A DNA stretch of 40,280 nt, taken from NCBI GenBank assembly GCA_025351745.1, contig JANXVI010000350.1, forward strand, positions 1-40,280. Reading direction: 5' to 3'. The position numbers and the translations under genes are program-made. This DNA is from Rhodoferax sp. Lineage in GTDB: Bacteria; Pseudomonadota; Gammaproteobacteria; Burkholderiales; Burkholderiaceae_C. The notes under the pieces were generated by a model, which did not search any database, had not been told where the DNA came from, and saw only the letters and a list, made by a program, of their open reading frames with translations. Positions within the stretch are counted from its first letter, which is position 1; every line of letters starts with the position of its first letter. Of the stretch, positions 15,752 to 24,541 are shown one piece after another.

Positions 15752-18529
15752 ATGAACCAAACTTCTATCTCCGGTCGTGCCCGCAGCCCCTTTGCACTGC
15801 GCCCTTGCGCCCACGCCACCGCTATCCTGTTGGCCATGTGCGCCAACCAGGCGGCATTCGCCCAAACCGAGTCCCCGTCGAAACTGGACCGCGTAGAGAT
15901 CACCGGAAGCTCCATCAAGCGCTTGGAGTCCGAGACTGCCTTGCCGGTGCAGGTGATCAAGCGAGAAGACATCGACAAGAGCGGCGCGTCCACCGCTGCA
16001 GAAATCCTGAAGGGCATCAGCGCCAACACCGCACCTTTGACTGACGGCGCCAGTATCACCGACGGTACCTCGGGACAGCGGGGCTTCAACGGCGCCAATC
16101 TACGCGGCCTGGGCGTGTCGTCCACGCTGGTGCTGCTCAATGGCCGACGCCTGGCCAACTTCGCGACGCCCGGTGACAACGCTGGCGTGGACCTGAACAA
16201 CATCCCGGCGGGTGCCATTCAGCGCGTGGAAGTGCTCAAAGACGGTGCATCCGCCATTTACGGCACCGACGCCATTGGCGGCGTCATCAACTTCATCACG
16301 CGCAAAGACTACCAAGGCTTTGATGTCAGCGCATCCGCGGCCAACACCCAAGAAGGCGGCGCGGGTAAAAAGACACTCAGCGTCAGCGGTGGCTATGGCG
16401 ACCTCAGCTCCGATGGCTTCAACCTGATGGGCGTGCTGGACCTGCAAAAGCTCGAAGCCCTGCGCTCCAGCCAACGCCAGTTCATCCAGGACCGTCCATT
16501 GGCCACGCTGTTGCCAGCGCTGATGTCCAGCAAGCCCTATCCCGCCAACATGCGCATCCGCTCTGAAGCGCAGTGGAAGGCCATGCAGCAAGCCGGTTTG
16601 CTGCCCGCCGACGCACCTTATGTGCGCAGCACCTTGGTCAACCCCGCAGCGCCCAACTGCAACCCACCGGCCAGTGTTTACGCGATCAATAGCCCCGGTG
16701 GCAAATACGGTTGTAGCTACGACTACATGCGCGATACCGAAATCTACCCAGAGTCCACCAAAAACAGCTTCCTGGGTCGTGCGACCGTCCAGATCAACCC
16801 GGACAACCAGATGTTTGCCGAGTTGATGCAAAGCAAGGCCAACAGCACTTACCGGCTGAGCCCCAATCCACAAAACATCAGCAGCTTTCCGGTTGCCTAT
16901 TTGCCCACAGCGTATCGCACGGCTTTGACGGGCCCAGGTCTGCCCAGCTCCGTCAACCGCATCCAGTTGCGCATGACGGAAGCCGGCAACCGCACCAACG
17001 AAGTCACCAGTACCGGTCAGCGTATGGTCGTGGGTGCAAATGGGCTGGTGGGCGGCTGGGACTATGACGTAGCCGTCTCGCGTGCCGAGAACCGTGCGAT
17101 CGACAAATATGTCGACGGTTATGTGTTGTACGACCAATACGCTGCGGGTGTACTCAACGGCAGCATCAACGCTTTTGGTGCATCCGGCCCGGCCGGTCAA
17201 GATCTGCTGCGCAACATCAAGGTCAACGACGAAGCCCGCAGTTCCAAAGGTGTGACCACCAGTTTGGATGGCAAGGTTTCCAAGGCCTTGATGGCGTTGG
17301 GTGGTGGTGACCTGGCGCTGGCCCTGGGTGGTGAACTGCGCAACGAGAATGCCACGTTTACACCGTCCGCCTTGCTGCTGTCCAACAACATTGGCGGCGA
17401 CCGTGACACTGGCGCGTTGGCCGGCTCCAGCACCGCTCTAAAAGCCACCGACGACAACCGCCAGGTCAGTTCGGTATTTGCCGAAGTCAGTGCGCCCATC
17501 AGCAAGCAGGTAGAACTGCAAATGGCATTGCGTTACGACAACTACAGCGACGCCGGTAGCAGCACCAACCCCAAGTTCGGCGTGCGCTGGCAGCCGCAGC
17601 AGAACCTGTTGGTCCGCGCATCGGCGGGAACCGGGTTCCGCGCGCCATCTTTGAATGACCTCAAAGGCCCAACGACCTATGGTTCGGCGTCCAGTTTCTT
17701 GACCGACCCCGATTGCGTCAAAAGCGGTGGCAGCATCGACGGTTGTACCGACCAATGGCCGGTGGAGCGTCGCTCCAACCCCAACCTGAAGCCTGAGAAG
17801 TCGCGCCAGTTCTCGTTGGGGTTCGTGCTGGAGCCCAGCAAGAGCTTCAACTTCAGCGTGGACTACTGGAACATCCGCAAGACCGACGTCATCAGCACAC
17901 TGGGTGAGCAAGTCATCATTAGTAACACGGCAGCTTACAACGGCAACATCATCCAGCGCGACGCCGATGGCAACATCACCAATATCATCTTAAAGAAGGA
18001 AAACCAGGGTGCCTTGGACACTGCTGGTCTGGATTTTGGCGCCGACTACCGCGGTCCTGCCACCGACATGGGTCGCTTCAGCGTGGGAATGAACGGCACA
18101 CTGGTCTTGACATATGACCGCCAATTCGGAGCGCTCGAGCCTACCCGCAGCAACCTCGGCCAGTTTCTGAACGACCAGGTGATCCAAAAATGGCGCCACC
18201 GCCTGAGCTTTGGTTGGGACATGGGGCCGTTCAGCCTGACGCTGGCCAACCAGTATTCGTCTGGCTATACCGACCAGAACACCACCTACGACCCCACGAC
18301 CAACAAGTTGTTGACGGCGCGCGATGTTGAGGCCTATTCGTTGTGGGATTTGACCGGCAGCTACGCGATCACCAAGGCGCTCAAGGTCCGCGCAGGTGTA
18401 TTGAACCTGATGAACACCGCACCACCGTTCTCCAACCAAGCCTACTACTTCCTGGCGGGCTACGACCCCACCTACACCGACCCACGGGGCCGCAGTGCAT
18501 TCGTCAGTGTGAACTATTCGTTCAAATAA
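15752..18529 (+). CDS. TonB-dependent outer-membrane receptor, candidate for cyanophycin fragments
   Basis: Outer-membrane active transporter of 925 residues. A signal peptide ends QAAFA at about 38; a TonB-box-like stretch (LDRVEITGSSIKR) directly follows. The plug domain is clear: LPVQVIKREDIDKSGASTAAEILK, RGFNGANLRGLGVSSTLVLLNGRRLAN, IPAGAIQRVEVLKDGASAIYGTDAIGGVINFIT. The remainder is a beta-barrel with FRAPSLNDLK and NPNLKPEKSRQFSLGF, ending FVSVNYSFK (a terminal Lys after the usual Phe). It belongs to the large RagA/OMR-type receptors used for peptides, glycans and other bulky substrates rather than an evident siderophore subgroup. It is 46 bp downstream of the binding protein, and amino-acid ABC systems seldom come with such a receptor. 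The simplest reading is import of cyanophycin-derived peptides released by the two secreted cyanophycinases. Confidence 0.88.
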   Translation: MNQTSISGRARSPFALRPCAHATAILLAMCANQAAFAQTESPSKLDRVEITGSSIKRLESETALPVQVIKREDIDKSGASTAAEILKGISANTAPLTDGASITDGTSGQRGFNGANLRGLGVSSTLVLLNGRRLANFATPGDNAGVDLNNIPAGAIQRVEVLKDGASAIYGTDAIGGVINFITRKDYQGFDVSASAANTQEGGAGKKTLSVSGGYGDLSSDGFNLMGVLDLQKLEALRSSQRQFIQDRPLATLLPALMSSKPYPANMRIRSEAQWKAMQQAGLLPADAPYVRSTLVNPAAPNCNPPASVYAINSPGGKYGCSYDYMRDTEIYPESTKNSFLGRATVQINPDNQMFAELMQSKANSTYRLSPNPQNISSFPVAYLPTAYRTALTGPGLPSSVNRIQLRMTEAGNRTNEVTSTGQRMVVGANGLVGGWDYDVAVSRAENRAIDKYVDGYVLYDQYAAGVLNGSINAFGASGPAGQDLLRNIKVNDEARSSKGVTTSLDGKVSKALMALGGGDLALALGGELRNENATFTPSALLLSNNIGGDRDTGALAGSSTALKATDDNRQVSSVFAEVSAPISKQVELQMALRYDNYSDAGSSTNPKFGVRWQPQQNLLVRASAGTGFRAPSLNDLKGPTTYGSASSFLTDPDCVKSGGSIDGCTDQWPVERRSNPNLKPEKSRQFSLGFVLEPSKSFNFSVDYWNIRKTDVISTLGEQVIISNTAAYNGNIIQRDADGNITNIILKKENQGALDTAGLDFGADYRGPATDMGRFSVGMNGTLVLTYDRQFGALEPTRSNLGQFLNDQVIQKWRHRLSFGWDMGPFSLTLANQYSSGYTDQNTTYDPTTNKLLTARDVEAYSLWDLTGSYAITKALKVRAGVLNLMNTAPPFSNQAYYFLAGYDPTYTDPRGRSAFVSVNYSFK

Positions 18530-18564
18530 GCCCAAATTGGGTTTTTAGCCAAGCTCTCATTGGC

Positions 18565-18619
18565 AAATCGGCTGGTAGCCCTCGTGGGACGTGCGCTACC
18601 AGCTCCTAATTCAATAGCA
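18565..18619 (+). repeat. Dispersed repeat, copy B
   Basis: About 55 bp lying between the TonB receptor and the first permease gene, inside the operon. It has the family centre TAGCCCTCGTGGGA and the right end AATTCAATAGC. The arms GCTGGTAG and CTACCAGC form a perfect 8-bp inverted repeat, so the transcript can fold here; it might set relative expression of the distal genes. A short CCCAAATTGGGTTTTT tract precedes it at about 18537 and resembles a weak terminator. Confidence 0.6.
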
Positions 18620-18632
18620 ACCGGATCTCACT

Positions 18633-19319
18633 GTGCTCTACGGTTACCTTCCAGCCATTCTTGAGGGGCTGGGCCTGACGCTGCGCGTCTCGGCCCTGTC
18701 GCTTGCCATTGCCTGCGTCTTCGGGCTGGTTGGCGCTGCCGCCAAGTTGTCGGACTCGCGCGTTGCGCGCTGGAGCGCCGAGGTCTACACCACGCTGATC
18801 CGCGGCATGCCCGAGCTGGTGCTGATGCTGCTGATCTTCTACGGCGGCCAGATTGGCATCAACCGGCTTGCCGAGTCGCAGGGCTGGGACTACATCGACG
18901 TGCCACCGTTTTTGGCCGGTGTGCTGACCATTGGCTTCATCTTTGGTGCCTACCTGACCGAGACCTTTCGCGGCGCCATTTTGGCCGTTCCCAAAGGCCA
19001 AGCCGAGGCGGGTCATGCCTTTGCGCTGTCTCGCACCATGGTCTGGTGGCGCATCGTGTTGCCACAGATGGTGCGCCATGCCATCCCCGGCTTTGCCAAC
19101 AACTGGCTGATCATGATCAAGGCTTCGGCCCTGGTGTCCATCATTGGGTTGGACGACATGGTGCACCGCGCCGGTCTGGCAGCGGCATCCACCCGTGCCC
19201 CGTTTACGTTTTACGTGGCGGTGGCGCTCATTTACCTGACGCTGACCAGCGTCTCCATCTTTGCCCTGTCGCGTCTTGAAGCGCGCTTCAGCCTGGGCGT
19301 CAAGAAAGTGCAGTTCTAA
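18633..19319 (+). CDS. ABC transporter permease, HisQ/ArtQ type
   Basis: Inner-membrane permease of 228 residues, GTG start at 18633. It has about five membrane helices and the cytoplasmic EAA-like loop GQAEAGHAFALSRTMVWWRIVLPQMVRHAIPGF that contacts the ATPase. The segment VYTTLIRGMPELVLMLLIFYGG is typical of polar-amino-acid permeases of the His/Arg/Lys/opine family. The next permease starts one base after its stop, so the pair is translated together and presumably forms the heterodimeric channel. Substrate follows from context: arginine-containing dipeptide or arginine. Confidence 0.9.
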   Translation: MLYGYLPAILEGLGLTLRVSALSLAIACVFGLVGAAAKLSDSRVARWSAEVYTTLIRGMPELVLMLLIFYGGQIGINRLAESQGWDYIDVPPFLAGVLTIGFIFGAYLTETFRGAILAVPKGQAEAGHAFALSRTMVWWRIVLPQMVRHAIPGFANNWLIMIKASALVSIIGLDDMVHRAGLAAASTRAPFTFYVAVALIYLTLTSVSIFALSRLEARFSLGVKKVQF

Positions 19320-19320
19320 C

Positions 19321-20061
19321 GTGCAGTGGCAAACCATACTCGACAGCCTGCCGCTCTATGTGGAGGGAATCCGCACCACCCTCGTGTTGCTGGTCATCAG
19401 CCTGCTCAGTTCTTTCGCGCTGGCCGTGCCGCTGGCTGTCGCGCGGGTCTCGTCCAATCGCTGGTTGTCCCGGTCCGTCTGGTTCTACACCTATGTGTTG
19501 CGCGGCACACCGTTGCTGGTGCAGTTGTTTATCCTGTACCACGGCTTGGCGCAGTTCGAGGTGGTGCGTGAGAGTGCCGCCTGGGTGTTGCTACGCAACG
19601 CCTGGTTTTGCGCCTGGCTGGCCTTTACGCTGAACTCCACCGCCTACAGCACCGAGATCTTTGCCGGTGCCCTCAAGGCCACGAATAACGGCGAGATTGA
19701 GGCCGCGCGCAGCTACGGGCTCAGCGGCTTTACGCTGTACCGGCGCATCCTGCTGCCCAGCGCATTACGCCGTGCGCTGCCGCAGTACAGCAACGAGGTG
19801 GTCGGTTTGATGCATGCCACCGCTATCGCCAGCACGGTCACGCTCGTGGACATCACACGAGTAGCCCGTGATGTGTATGCCAATACGCTGCTGGTCAGCG
19901 AATCGTTTGGTGTCGCTGCGTTCATCTACTTTGTACTGACTTTTACCCTGGTCGGCATCTTCAAGCTGCTGGAGCGGCGCTTTATGCGCCATCTGCGGCC
20001 GCAGCAGACCCATCAGCCCGCAATCTTTGAACCCCAAACCCTATGCATACCCAAACCCTAG
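19321..20061 (+). CDS. ABC transporter permease, HisM type
   Basis: Second channel subunit, 246 residues from a GTG at 19321 one base after the preceding stop; the frame is open further upstream but that part overlaps the first permease. Features: IRTTLVLLVISLLSSFALAVPLAVAR, YTYVLRGTPLLVQLFILYHGL, and the EAA loop EIEAARSYGLSGFTLYRRILLPSALRRALPQYSNEV. Both subunits are related but clearly not duplicates, as in HisQM. The C-terminal 19 bases overlap the start of the zinc hydrolase gene, showing coupling of transport and intracellular cleavage. Confidence 0.9.
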   Translation: MQWQTILDSLPLYVEGIRTTLVLLVISLLSSFALAVPLAVARVSSNRWLSRSVWFYTYVLRGTPLLVQLFILYHGLAQFEVVRESAAWVLLRNAWFCAWLAFTLNSTAYSTEIFAGALKATNNGEIEAARSYGLSGFTLYRRILLPSALRRALPQYSNEVVGLMHATAIASTVTLVDITRVARDVYANTLLVSESFGVAAFIYFVLTFTLVGIFKLLERRFMRHLRPQQTHQPAIFEPQTLCIPKP

Positions 20062-21158
20062 AACTTTTGAGTGGCTCGCCCGGCATTCGCCAAACCCTGC
20101 AAGTGCTGCGCTTTGGTGCGCCCGGCGCAGGGCCAAAGGTCTACATCCAAAGCGCGTTGCACGCCGACGAAGTGCCCGCGATTTTGGTGGCCCAGCATCT
20201 GGCCCAATTACTGGCGCAGGCTGAAGCCGATGGCCGTGTCCTTGGCGAAATTGTGCTGGTGCCTTTTGCCAACCCGATCGGTCTGGGGCAATATTTGTTT
20301 GGCCAGCACCATGGCCGCTTTGATGTGCGCGATGGCGGCAATTTCAACCGCGGCTATGCTGAGCTGGCAACCCAATTGGCGGCCAGCGTGCGCCCACTGT
20401 TGACGAACGTTGTGGCGCATAACACCCAAGTCATTCGCAGCGCAATGGCGCAGGCCGTTGAAGCATTGACGGCGACCACTCCGACACAAGATTTGAAGAA
20501 CAAACTGTTGGCGCTGGCCATCGATGCCGATGTGGTGCTGGATCTGCACTGCGATACCGATGCCGTCATGCACCTGTACGCACTGACACCGCAGGCTGCC
20601 ATTGCCGAGCAACTGGGTGCTGCGTTGGGCGCCCGCGCGGTGCTGTTGGCTACCGAGTCGGGCGATTCTCCCTTTGACGAAGCCTGCACCCGCCCCTGGT
20701 TTGATTTGCAAAGGCTGTTGCCCGAGTTTCCGATTGACCTTGCATGCTTTGGCGCGACCGTAGAGCTGCGCGGCGAAACCGATACCAGCCACATCCTGGC
20801 CGAGCAGGACGCACAGGGGTTGTGCACCTTTCTGGCCCAGCGCGGAGTGCTGAGCGGTGTCGCCGATGCTGTGCGTGGCCCCCAGTGTGCGCCGACCCCG
20901 TTGTCGGGGTCAGAGCCCATCACCGCCCCGCATGCCGGTGTGGTCGTGTTCCACCGCAATCCCGGCGAGCGGGTGGTGGCAGGCGATGTGATAGCCGATG
21001 TGGTCGATGCCCTGACCGGCACCGTGACCCCGCTGCGTTGCAAATCCGACGGTCTGCTCTACGCCCGCTGCGGCTCGCGCTGGGCGGTGCCTGGCAAGCG
21101 CCTGGCCAAGATCGCCGGCACGTCGCTGGCCCGAACCGGCAAGCTGCTCAGCCCCTGA
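20043..21158 (+). CDS. M14-type zinc hydrolase (AstE/aspartoacylase-like), candidate beta-Asp-Arg dipeptidase
   Basis: Cytoplasmic metallo-hydrolase of 371 residues of the succinylglutamate desuccinylase/aspartoacylase branch of the M14 carboxypeptidases. Zinc ligands are visible as His40 and Glu43 (ALHADE) and His169 (LDLHCDTD); GGNFNRGY (98-105) carries the substrate-binding Asn-Arg pair, and TVELRGETD near residue 240 holds the catalytic Glu. The C-terminal 90 residues look like the biotinyl/lipoyl-like beta domain common in this branch ([26 protein letters not shown]). The gene overlaps the permease by 19 bp within the uptake operon. I recall that a zinc-dependent cyanophycin dipeptide hydrolase (CadA), distinct from IadA and IaaA, has been described from such clusters; this gene is the obvious candidate here. 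Family assignment is firm; dipeptidase specificity is inferred from context. Confidence 0.82.
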   Translation: MHTQTLELLSGSPGIRQTLQVLRFGAPGAGPKVYIQSALHADEVPAILVAQHLAQLLAQAEADGRVLGEIVLVPFANPIGLGQYLFGQHHGRFDVRDGGNFNRGYAELATQLAASVRPLLTNVVAHNTQVIRSAMAQAVEALTATTPTQDLKNKLLALAIDADVVLDLHCDTDAVMHLYALTPQAAIAEQLGAALGARAVLLATESGDSPFDEACTRPWFDLQRLLPEFPIDLACFGATVELRGETDTSHILAEQDAQGLCTFLAQRGVLSGVADAVRGPQCAPTPLSGSEPITAPHAGVVVFHRNPGERVVAGDVIADVVDALTGTVTPLRCKSDGLLYARCGSRWAVPGKRLAKIAGTSLARTGKLLSP

Positions 21159-21189
21159 GCGCATGCAAACCATTTTGAGAGATTCTTCC

Positions 21190-21963
21190 ATGGCCGACCA
21201 CACCATCCTGCAAGGACTGGACATCTGCAAACGCTTTGGCACCAACGAAGTGCTAAGGGGGGTCAGCATTACCGCCAACAAGGGCGATGTGATCTCGATG
21301 ATCGGCTCCAGCGGTTCAGGCAAGAGCACATTTTTGCGCTGCCTCAATCTGTTGGAGCAACCCAACGCGGGACGCATCGTGCTGGATGGAGAAGAGCTGC
21401 GACTGGTGCCGGACAAACAGGGCACGCTCAAGGTCAGCAGCCAAGCCCAGTTGCAACAGTTGCGGGCGCAAGTATCCATGGTGTTCCAGCACTTCAATTT
21501 GTGGGCGCACATGACGGCAGTTGAAAACGTCATTGAGGCACCGATCCACGCCTTGGGCCTGAGCAAGGCAGAGGCGCTGGAGCGTGCCCATGCCTACCTG
21601 CAGCGCGTGGGGGTGTACCACCGCAAGGATGCGTTTCCGGCGCATCTGTCCGGCGGTGAACAGCAACGGGTGGCCATCGCCCGCGCTTTGGCGATGGAGC
21701 CCAAGGTCATGCTGTTTGACGAGCCGACATCGGCACTGGACCCTGAGCTGGTCAGCGAGGTTTTGCGCGTGATGCGCTCGGTTGCGGAGGAGGGCCGCAC
21801 CATGGTCGTGGTGACGCATGAGATGGGCTTTGCGCGCGAGGTCAGCAACCAACTGGTGTTCTTGCACAAGGGCCAGATTGAGGAACAGGGCGAGCCATCT
21901 GAAGTGTTGTCGCGCCCCCGCAGCGAGCGCCTGCAAGCATTTCTATCCAACAGTCTGAAATGA
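21190..21963 (+). CDS. ABC transporter ATPase, polar amino-acid (HisP) type
   Basis: Nucleotide-binding subunit of 257 residues. ATG at 21190 follows a GAGAG ribosome site; an in-frame ATG at 21163 lacks one. Motifs: Walker [10 protein letters not shown] (about 36-44), Q-loop [12 protein letters not shown], signature [15 protein letters not shown], Walker [15 protein letters not shown], and switch His in VVVTHEMGF. HisP/GlnQ-type. It completes the importer with the binding protein and two permeases of the same operon; the placement after the hydrolase gene rather than next to the permeases is somewhat unusual. Confidence 0.93.
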   Translation: MADHTILQGLDICKRFGTNEVLRGVSITANKGDVISMIGSSGSGKSTFLRCLNLLEQPNAGRIVLDGEELRLVPDKQGTLKVSSQAQLQQLRAQVSMVFQHFNLWAHMTAVENVIEAPIHALGLSKAEALERAHAYLQRVGVYHRKDAFPAHLSGGEQQRVAIARALAMEPKVMLFDEPTSALDPELVSEVLRVMRSVAEEGRTMVVVTHEMGFAREVSNQLVFLHKGQIEEQGEPSEVLSRPRSERLQAFLSNSLK

Positions 21964-21976
21964 AGCGGATGCGCCC

Positions 21977-22921
21977 ATGACCCGCTATATCGACGTGACC
22001 GCCATGCAGCAACTGGTGTTGCAGCATGGTGTTGCAGCGCTGATGGCCGAAATGGCCGATTGCATACGCGAAGGCTTCTTGCGCTGGGATGAATTCGACC
22101 AGTCGCACCGCATCAACATGGCCGTCGGCGTCGGCGTGTTGGCGGACGCCGCCACCGGCTACCCCATGCTGTTGAGCGAAATCACCATCCTCACCGCGTT
22201 GCGCACGGCTGCCACCTCGGCCCTGGCAGCCAAGGTGTTGGCGCGCCCTAATAGTCGCAGCATGGCCTTGATTGGCAATGGTTCGCAGAGCGAGTTTCAG
22301 GCGATTGCCTTCATGACCCAGTTGGGCATAACCGAGCTGCGGGTGTTTGATGTGGACCGGCAGGCTACCGACAAGCTGGTGGCGAATCTGTCGCCCTACG
22401 TCACCAACGGCACCTTGCGCATCGTGCGCGCGTCGTCCATTCGCGAAGCCGTGCGGGGAGCTGACATTGTGACCACGGTCACCGCGGACAAGACAAACGC
22501 CACTATTTTGACCGACGACTTAGTCAAGCCGGGCATGCACCTGAACGCGGTCGGTGGCGATTGTGCTGGCAAGACCGAGTTGCAGCCCAGCATCTTGTTG
22601 CGCTCCAAAGTATTTGTGGAGTATGAGCCGCAGACCCGTGTGAGGGGTGAGTTGCAGCAGATGCAGCAAGACTTCAAAACGTATGCGCTGTGGCAGGTTT
22701 TGGCGGGCCGTCAGCCGGGGCGCGACACCGCCGAGCAAGTCACGCTGTTCGATTCGGTGGGCTTCGCACTGGAAGACCTTTCGGCCCTGCGTTACATCCA
22801 CGCGCTGTCCCAGAAGCTCGGCGTGGGCAGCACGGTGGACCTGATACCGGCGTTGCGCAATCCCAAGGATCTGTTTGCGTGCGCCGCTGCAGCACGCGCC
22901 ACACTGCGCCAAGCCGCATGA
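21977..22921 (+). CDS. Ornithine cyclodeaminase family protein
   Basis: NAD-dependent enzyme of 314 residues of the ornithine cyclodeaminase/mu-crystallin family; the reference reaction is L-ornithine to L-proline plus ammonia. Visible motifs: ILTALRTAATSALAAKVLARP, the Rossmann start SMALIGNGSQSEFQAIAF, VTTVTADKT, and the hallmark GMHLNAVGGDCAGKTEL followed by VFVEYEPQTRVRGE. The GGDC...KTEL version is the one found in true ornithine cyclodeaminases rather than in alanine dehydrogenase or ketimine reductase relatives. It starts 13 bp after the ATPase gene and overlaps the arginase start by 4 bp (ATGA). In the pathway it takes the ornithine made by arginase. Confidence 0.88.
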   Translation: MTRYIDVTAMQQLVLQHGVAALMAEMADCIREGFLRWDEFDQSHRINMAVGVGVLADAATGYPMLLSEITILTALRTAATSALAAKVLARPNSRSMALIGNGSQSEFQAIAFMTQLGITELRVFDVDRQATDKLVANLSPYVTNGTLRIVRASSIREAVRGADIVTTVTADKTNATILTDDLVKPGMHLNAVGGDCAGKTELQPSILLRSKVFVEYEPQTRVRGELQQMQQDFKTYALWQVLAGRQPGRDTAEQVTLFDSVGFALEDLSALRYIHALSQKLGVGSTVDLIPALRNPKDLFACAAAARATLRQAA

Positions 22922-23826
22922 GTTCGCGCGGATTGCAACTGATAGGCGCCCAGGTTGGCGAAGGCGCCAGCGACGGCGGCTGTAAGTGGGGCGCGCCTGC
23001 ATTGCGTGAGCATGGCATTGCGCAAGCCCTGACAGCCACCGGCCGTGCTGTTACTTGGGGTGACACCATCACCGCACAGCCCTTGCAGGCCAGCAGCCGG
23101 TTGGATGCGATCGAAGTCTTTTCTGCGCAACTCGCCGCCTCGGTTGAAAAGTCGCTGCTCGGGGGCCTGCAGCCTTTGGTGATTGGTGGTGACCACTCCA
23201 GCGCCGCAGGAACGTGGAGCGGTGTTGCGCAGTTCTTGCGCCCGTCCGGCCGAATGGGACTGATCTGGATCGACGCCCATATGGACGCCCATACGCCCCA
23301 GACATCCGACAGCCAGGCGCCACACGGCATGCCGTTGGCTGCATTGCTGGGCCGTGGATCCGATGGAATGGCTGGTCTGTACGGCTGGCGTGGCAAGGTG
23401 TTGCCGCAGTGCGTGGTGGTCATAGGCGCACGCAGCTATGAGCCCGCGGAGGCCCAATTGCTGACTGAACTCTAGGTGCGTGTGATGACCATGGATGAGG
23501 TGCTGGATCGCGGTTTTGCCGCCTGCTTTGACGAGGCTCGCGCCGTTGTTAAGCAAGGTACCGCAGGGTGGGGATTGACGCTAGACCTGGATGGTCTCGA
23601 TCCGCTGGATGCACCGGGCACAGGGACACCCGTTGAGACTGGCATCCGCCTGGCCGATGCGTTGCCGGTCTTGGCAGGTTGCAGCCACGACCCGAGCTTT
23701 GTGGCTATGGAACTGGCAGAGTACAACCCCTTGCGAGACTTCGGGGGCCATACCGCACAGGCCGCCATCCAGCTGGTGTGTGCCGCGCTCGCTCCCGATC
23801 GACGGCGCAAGGCGTTGGCTGCATAA
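22918..23826 (+). pseudogene. Arginase interrupted by an in-frame TAG
   Basis: Arginase/ureohydrolase that would be 302 residues long if read through. The TAG at 23473-23475 is codon 186; the second half continues in the same frame to 23826. The first half holds the Mn ligands His93 (GGDHS), Asp119, His121 and Asp123 (IDAHMDAH). The second half, from VRVMTMDEV, holds Asp223 and Asp225 (LDLDGLDP). Neither half alone has a complete Mn site. The protein phrase around the stop (TELxVRVMTMDEV) fits the conserved LGVRVxTMDE of arginases, so the stop probably replaces Gly, which would need at least two base changes from a Gly codon. A GTG at 23476 directly after the stop could restart translation. 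Options: recent nonsense mutation, sequencing error, amber readthrough, or two-chain assembly. The role would be arginine to ornithine plus urea; no urease is in the window. Confidence 0.85.
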
Positions 23827-24035
23827 GGTTCTATCGATCCATCCGGAACTGATGCGAGTTCGACCACGAACGAGATAACAGCCTGAGATGTTTCGCGGTA
23901 GTCGCCTATGAGGTCATCGGTTAGCGGGATCTGGATGGCACCCCAGGGCGAGCCAGTGGGCCGGCTTTGGGCATCTGCTTTCGCCGGAAACCAGATTACA
24001 GTAGCACCTCCATTCAAAATAGGGAGTTTCTATCC
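23827..24035. other. Intergenic spacer after the cyanophycin operon
   Basis: About 210 bp with no supported gene and no clear terminator hairpin. An AGGGAG ribosome site for the following gene lies at its right end. Confidence 0.4.
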
Positions 24036-24536
24036 ATGAAAAAAGTCTTCGCTGCTGCTTGTATTTTTCTGTGCGCCTCGGCGCCGGGCCTTGCTGCTAC
24101 GCCTTCCATAGAATCTTTGGACACCTTGTTCGAAGTGACCCGTGCACCCGCGCTGGTGAGCTCCATGTCTGCGAACGTGGAGCTCACCATGCGCCAGACC
24201 GCAGAACGGGCCCTCGAAGGCAAGACGCCGAACGACGCGCAGCGACGCGCCATGGAGAACATGGTTAAAAAGGCGTCGGAGATTGTGCTCCAAGAACTAA
24301 CCTGGGACAAACTCCGACCCATCTACATCAACATCTACCAGGAGAGCCTCACGCAGGAAGACATCGATGGGCTGGTCGCCTTTTACCGCAGTCCCGCGGG
24401 CGATGCCATGGTCAAGAAAATGCCTTTGGTAGGCCAAAAGACCATGAGCGCCGTGCAAACCATGATTGTCCCCATGATGAAAAAACTCCAAAGTGTCCAG
24501 ACAGAGTCCATGGCAGAGTTCAAGGGCGCGCAGTAG
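24036..24536 (+). CDS. Secreted DUF2059-family protein
   Basis: Protein of 166 residues with a signal peptide (MKKVFAAACIFLCASAPGLAA). The ATG at 24036 follows GGGAG nine bases upstream; the frame is open further 5' but without a ribosome site. The C-terminal half shows the DUF2059 signature: YQESLTQEDIDGLVAFYRSPAGDAMVKKMPLVGQKTM. The family is common in proteobacterial periplasms and its function is unknown. It stands alone and is convergent with the cyclic-nucleotide-domain gene, 5 bp apart. Confidence 0.8.
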   Translation: MKKVFAAACIFLCASAPGLAATPSIESLDTLFEVTRAPALVSSMSANVELTMRQTAERALEGKTPNDAQRRAMENMVKKASEIVLQELTWDKLRPIYINIYQESLTQEDIDGLVAFYRSPAGDAMVKKMPLVGQKTMSAVQTMIVPMMKKLQSVQTESMAEFKGAQ

Positions 24537-24541
24537 GCGCG

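Noticed and set aside
16100..17200. Minus-strand open frame of 366 codons
   Set aside because: Antisense to the TonB receptor, no ribosome site and no recognisable domain; the receptor frame has all expected motifs.
23476..23826. Independent small gene starting at the GTG after the arginase stop
   Set aside because: It is the exact in-frame continuation of arginase and contains only its C-terminal Mn ligands; no ribosome site is evident.
9632..23826. Cyanophycin storage locus with own synthetase
   Set aside because: No CphA-like ATP-grasp/Mur-ligase gene is present, and both cyanophycinases carry export signals, which points to external polymer.
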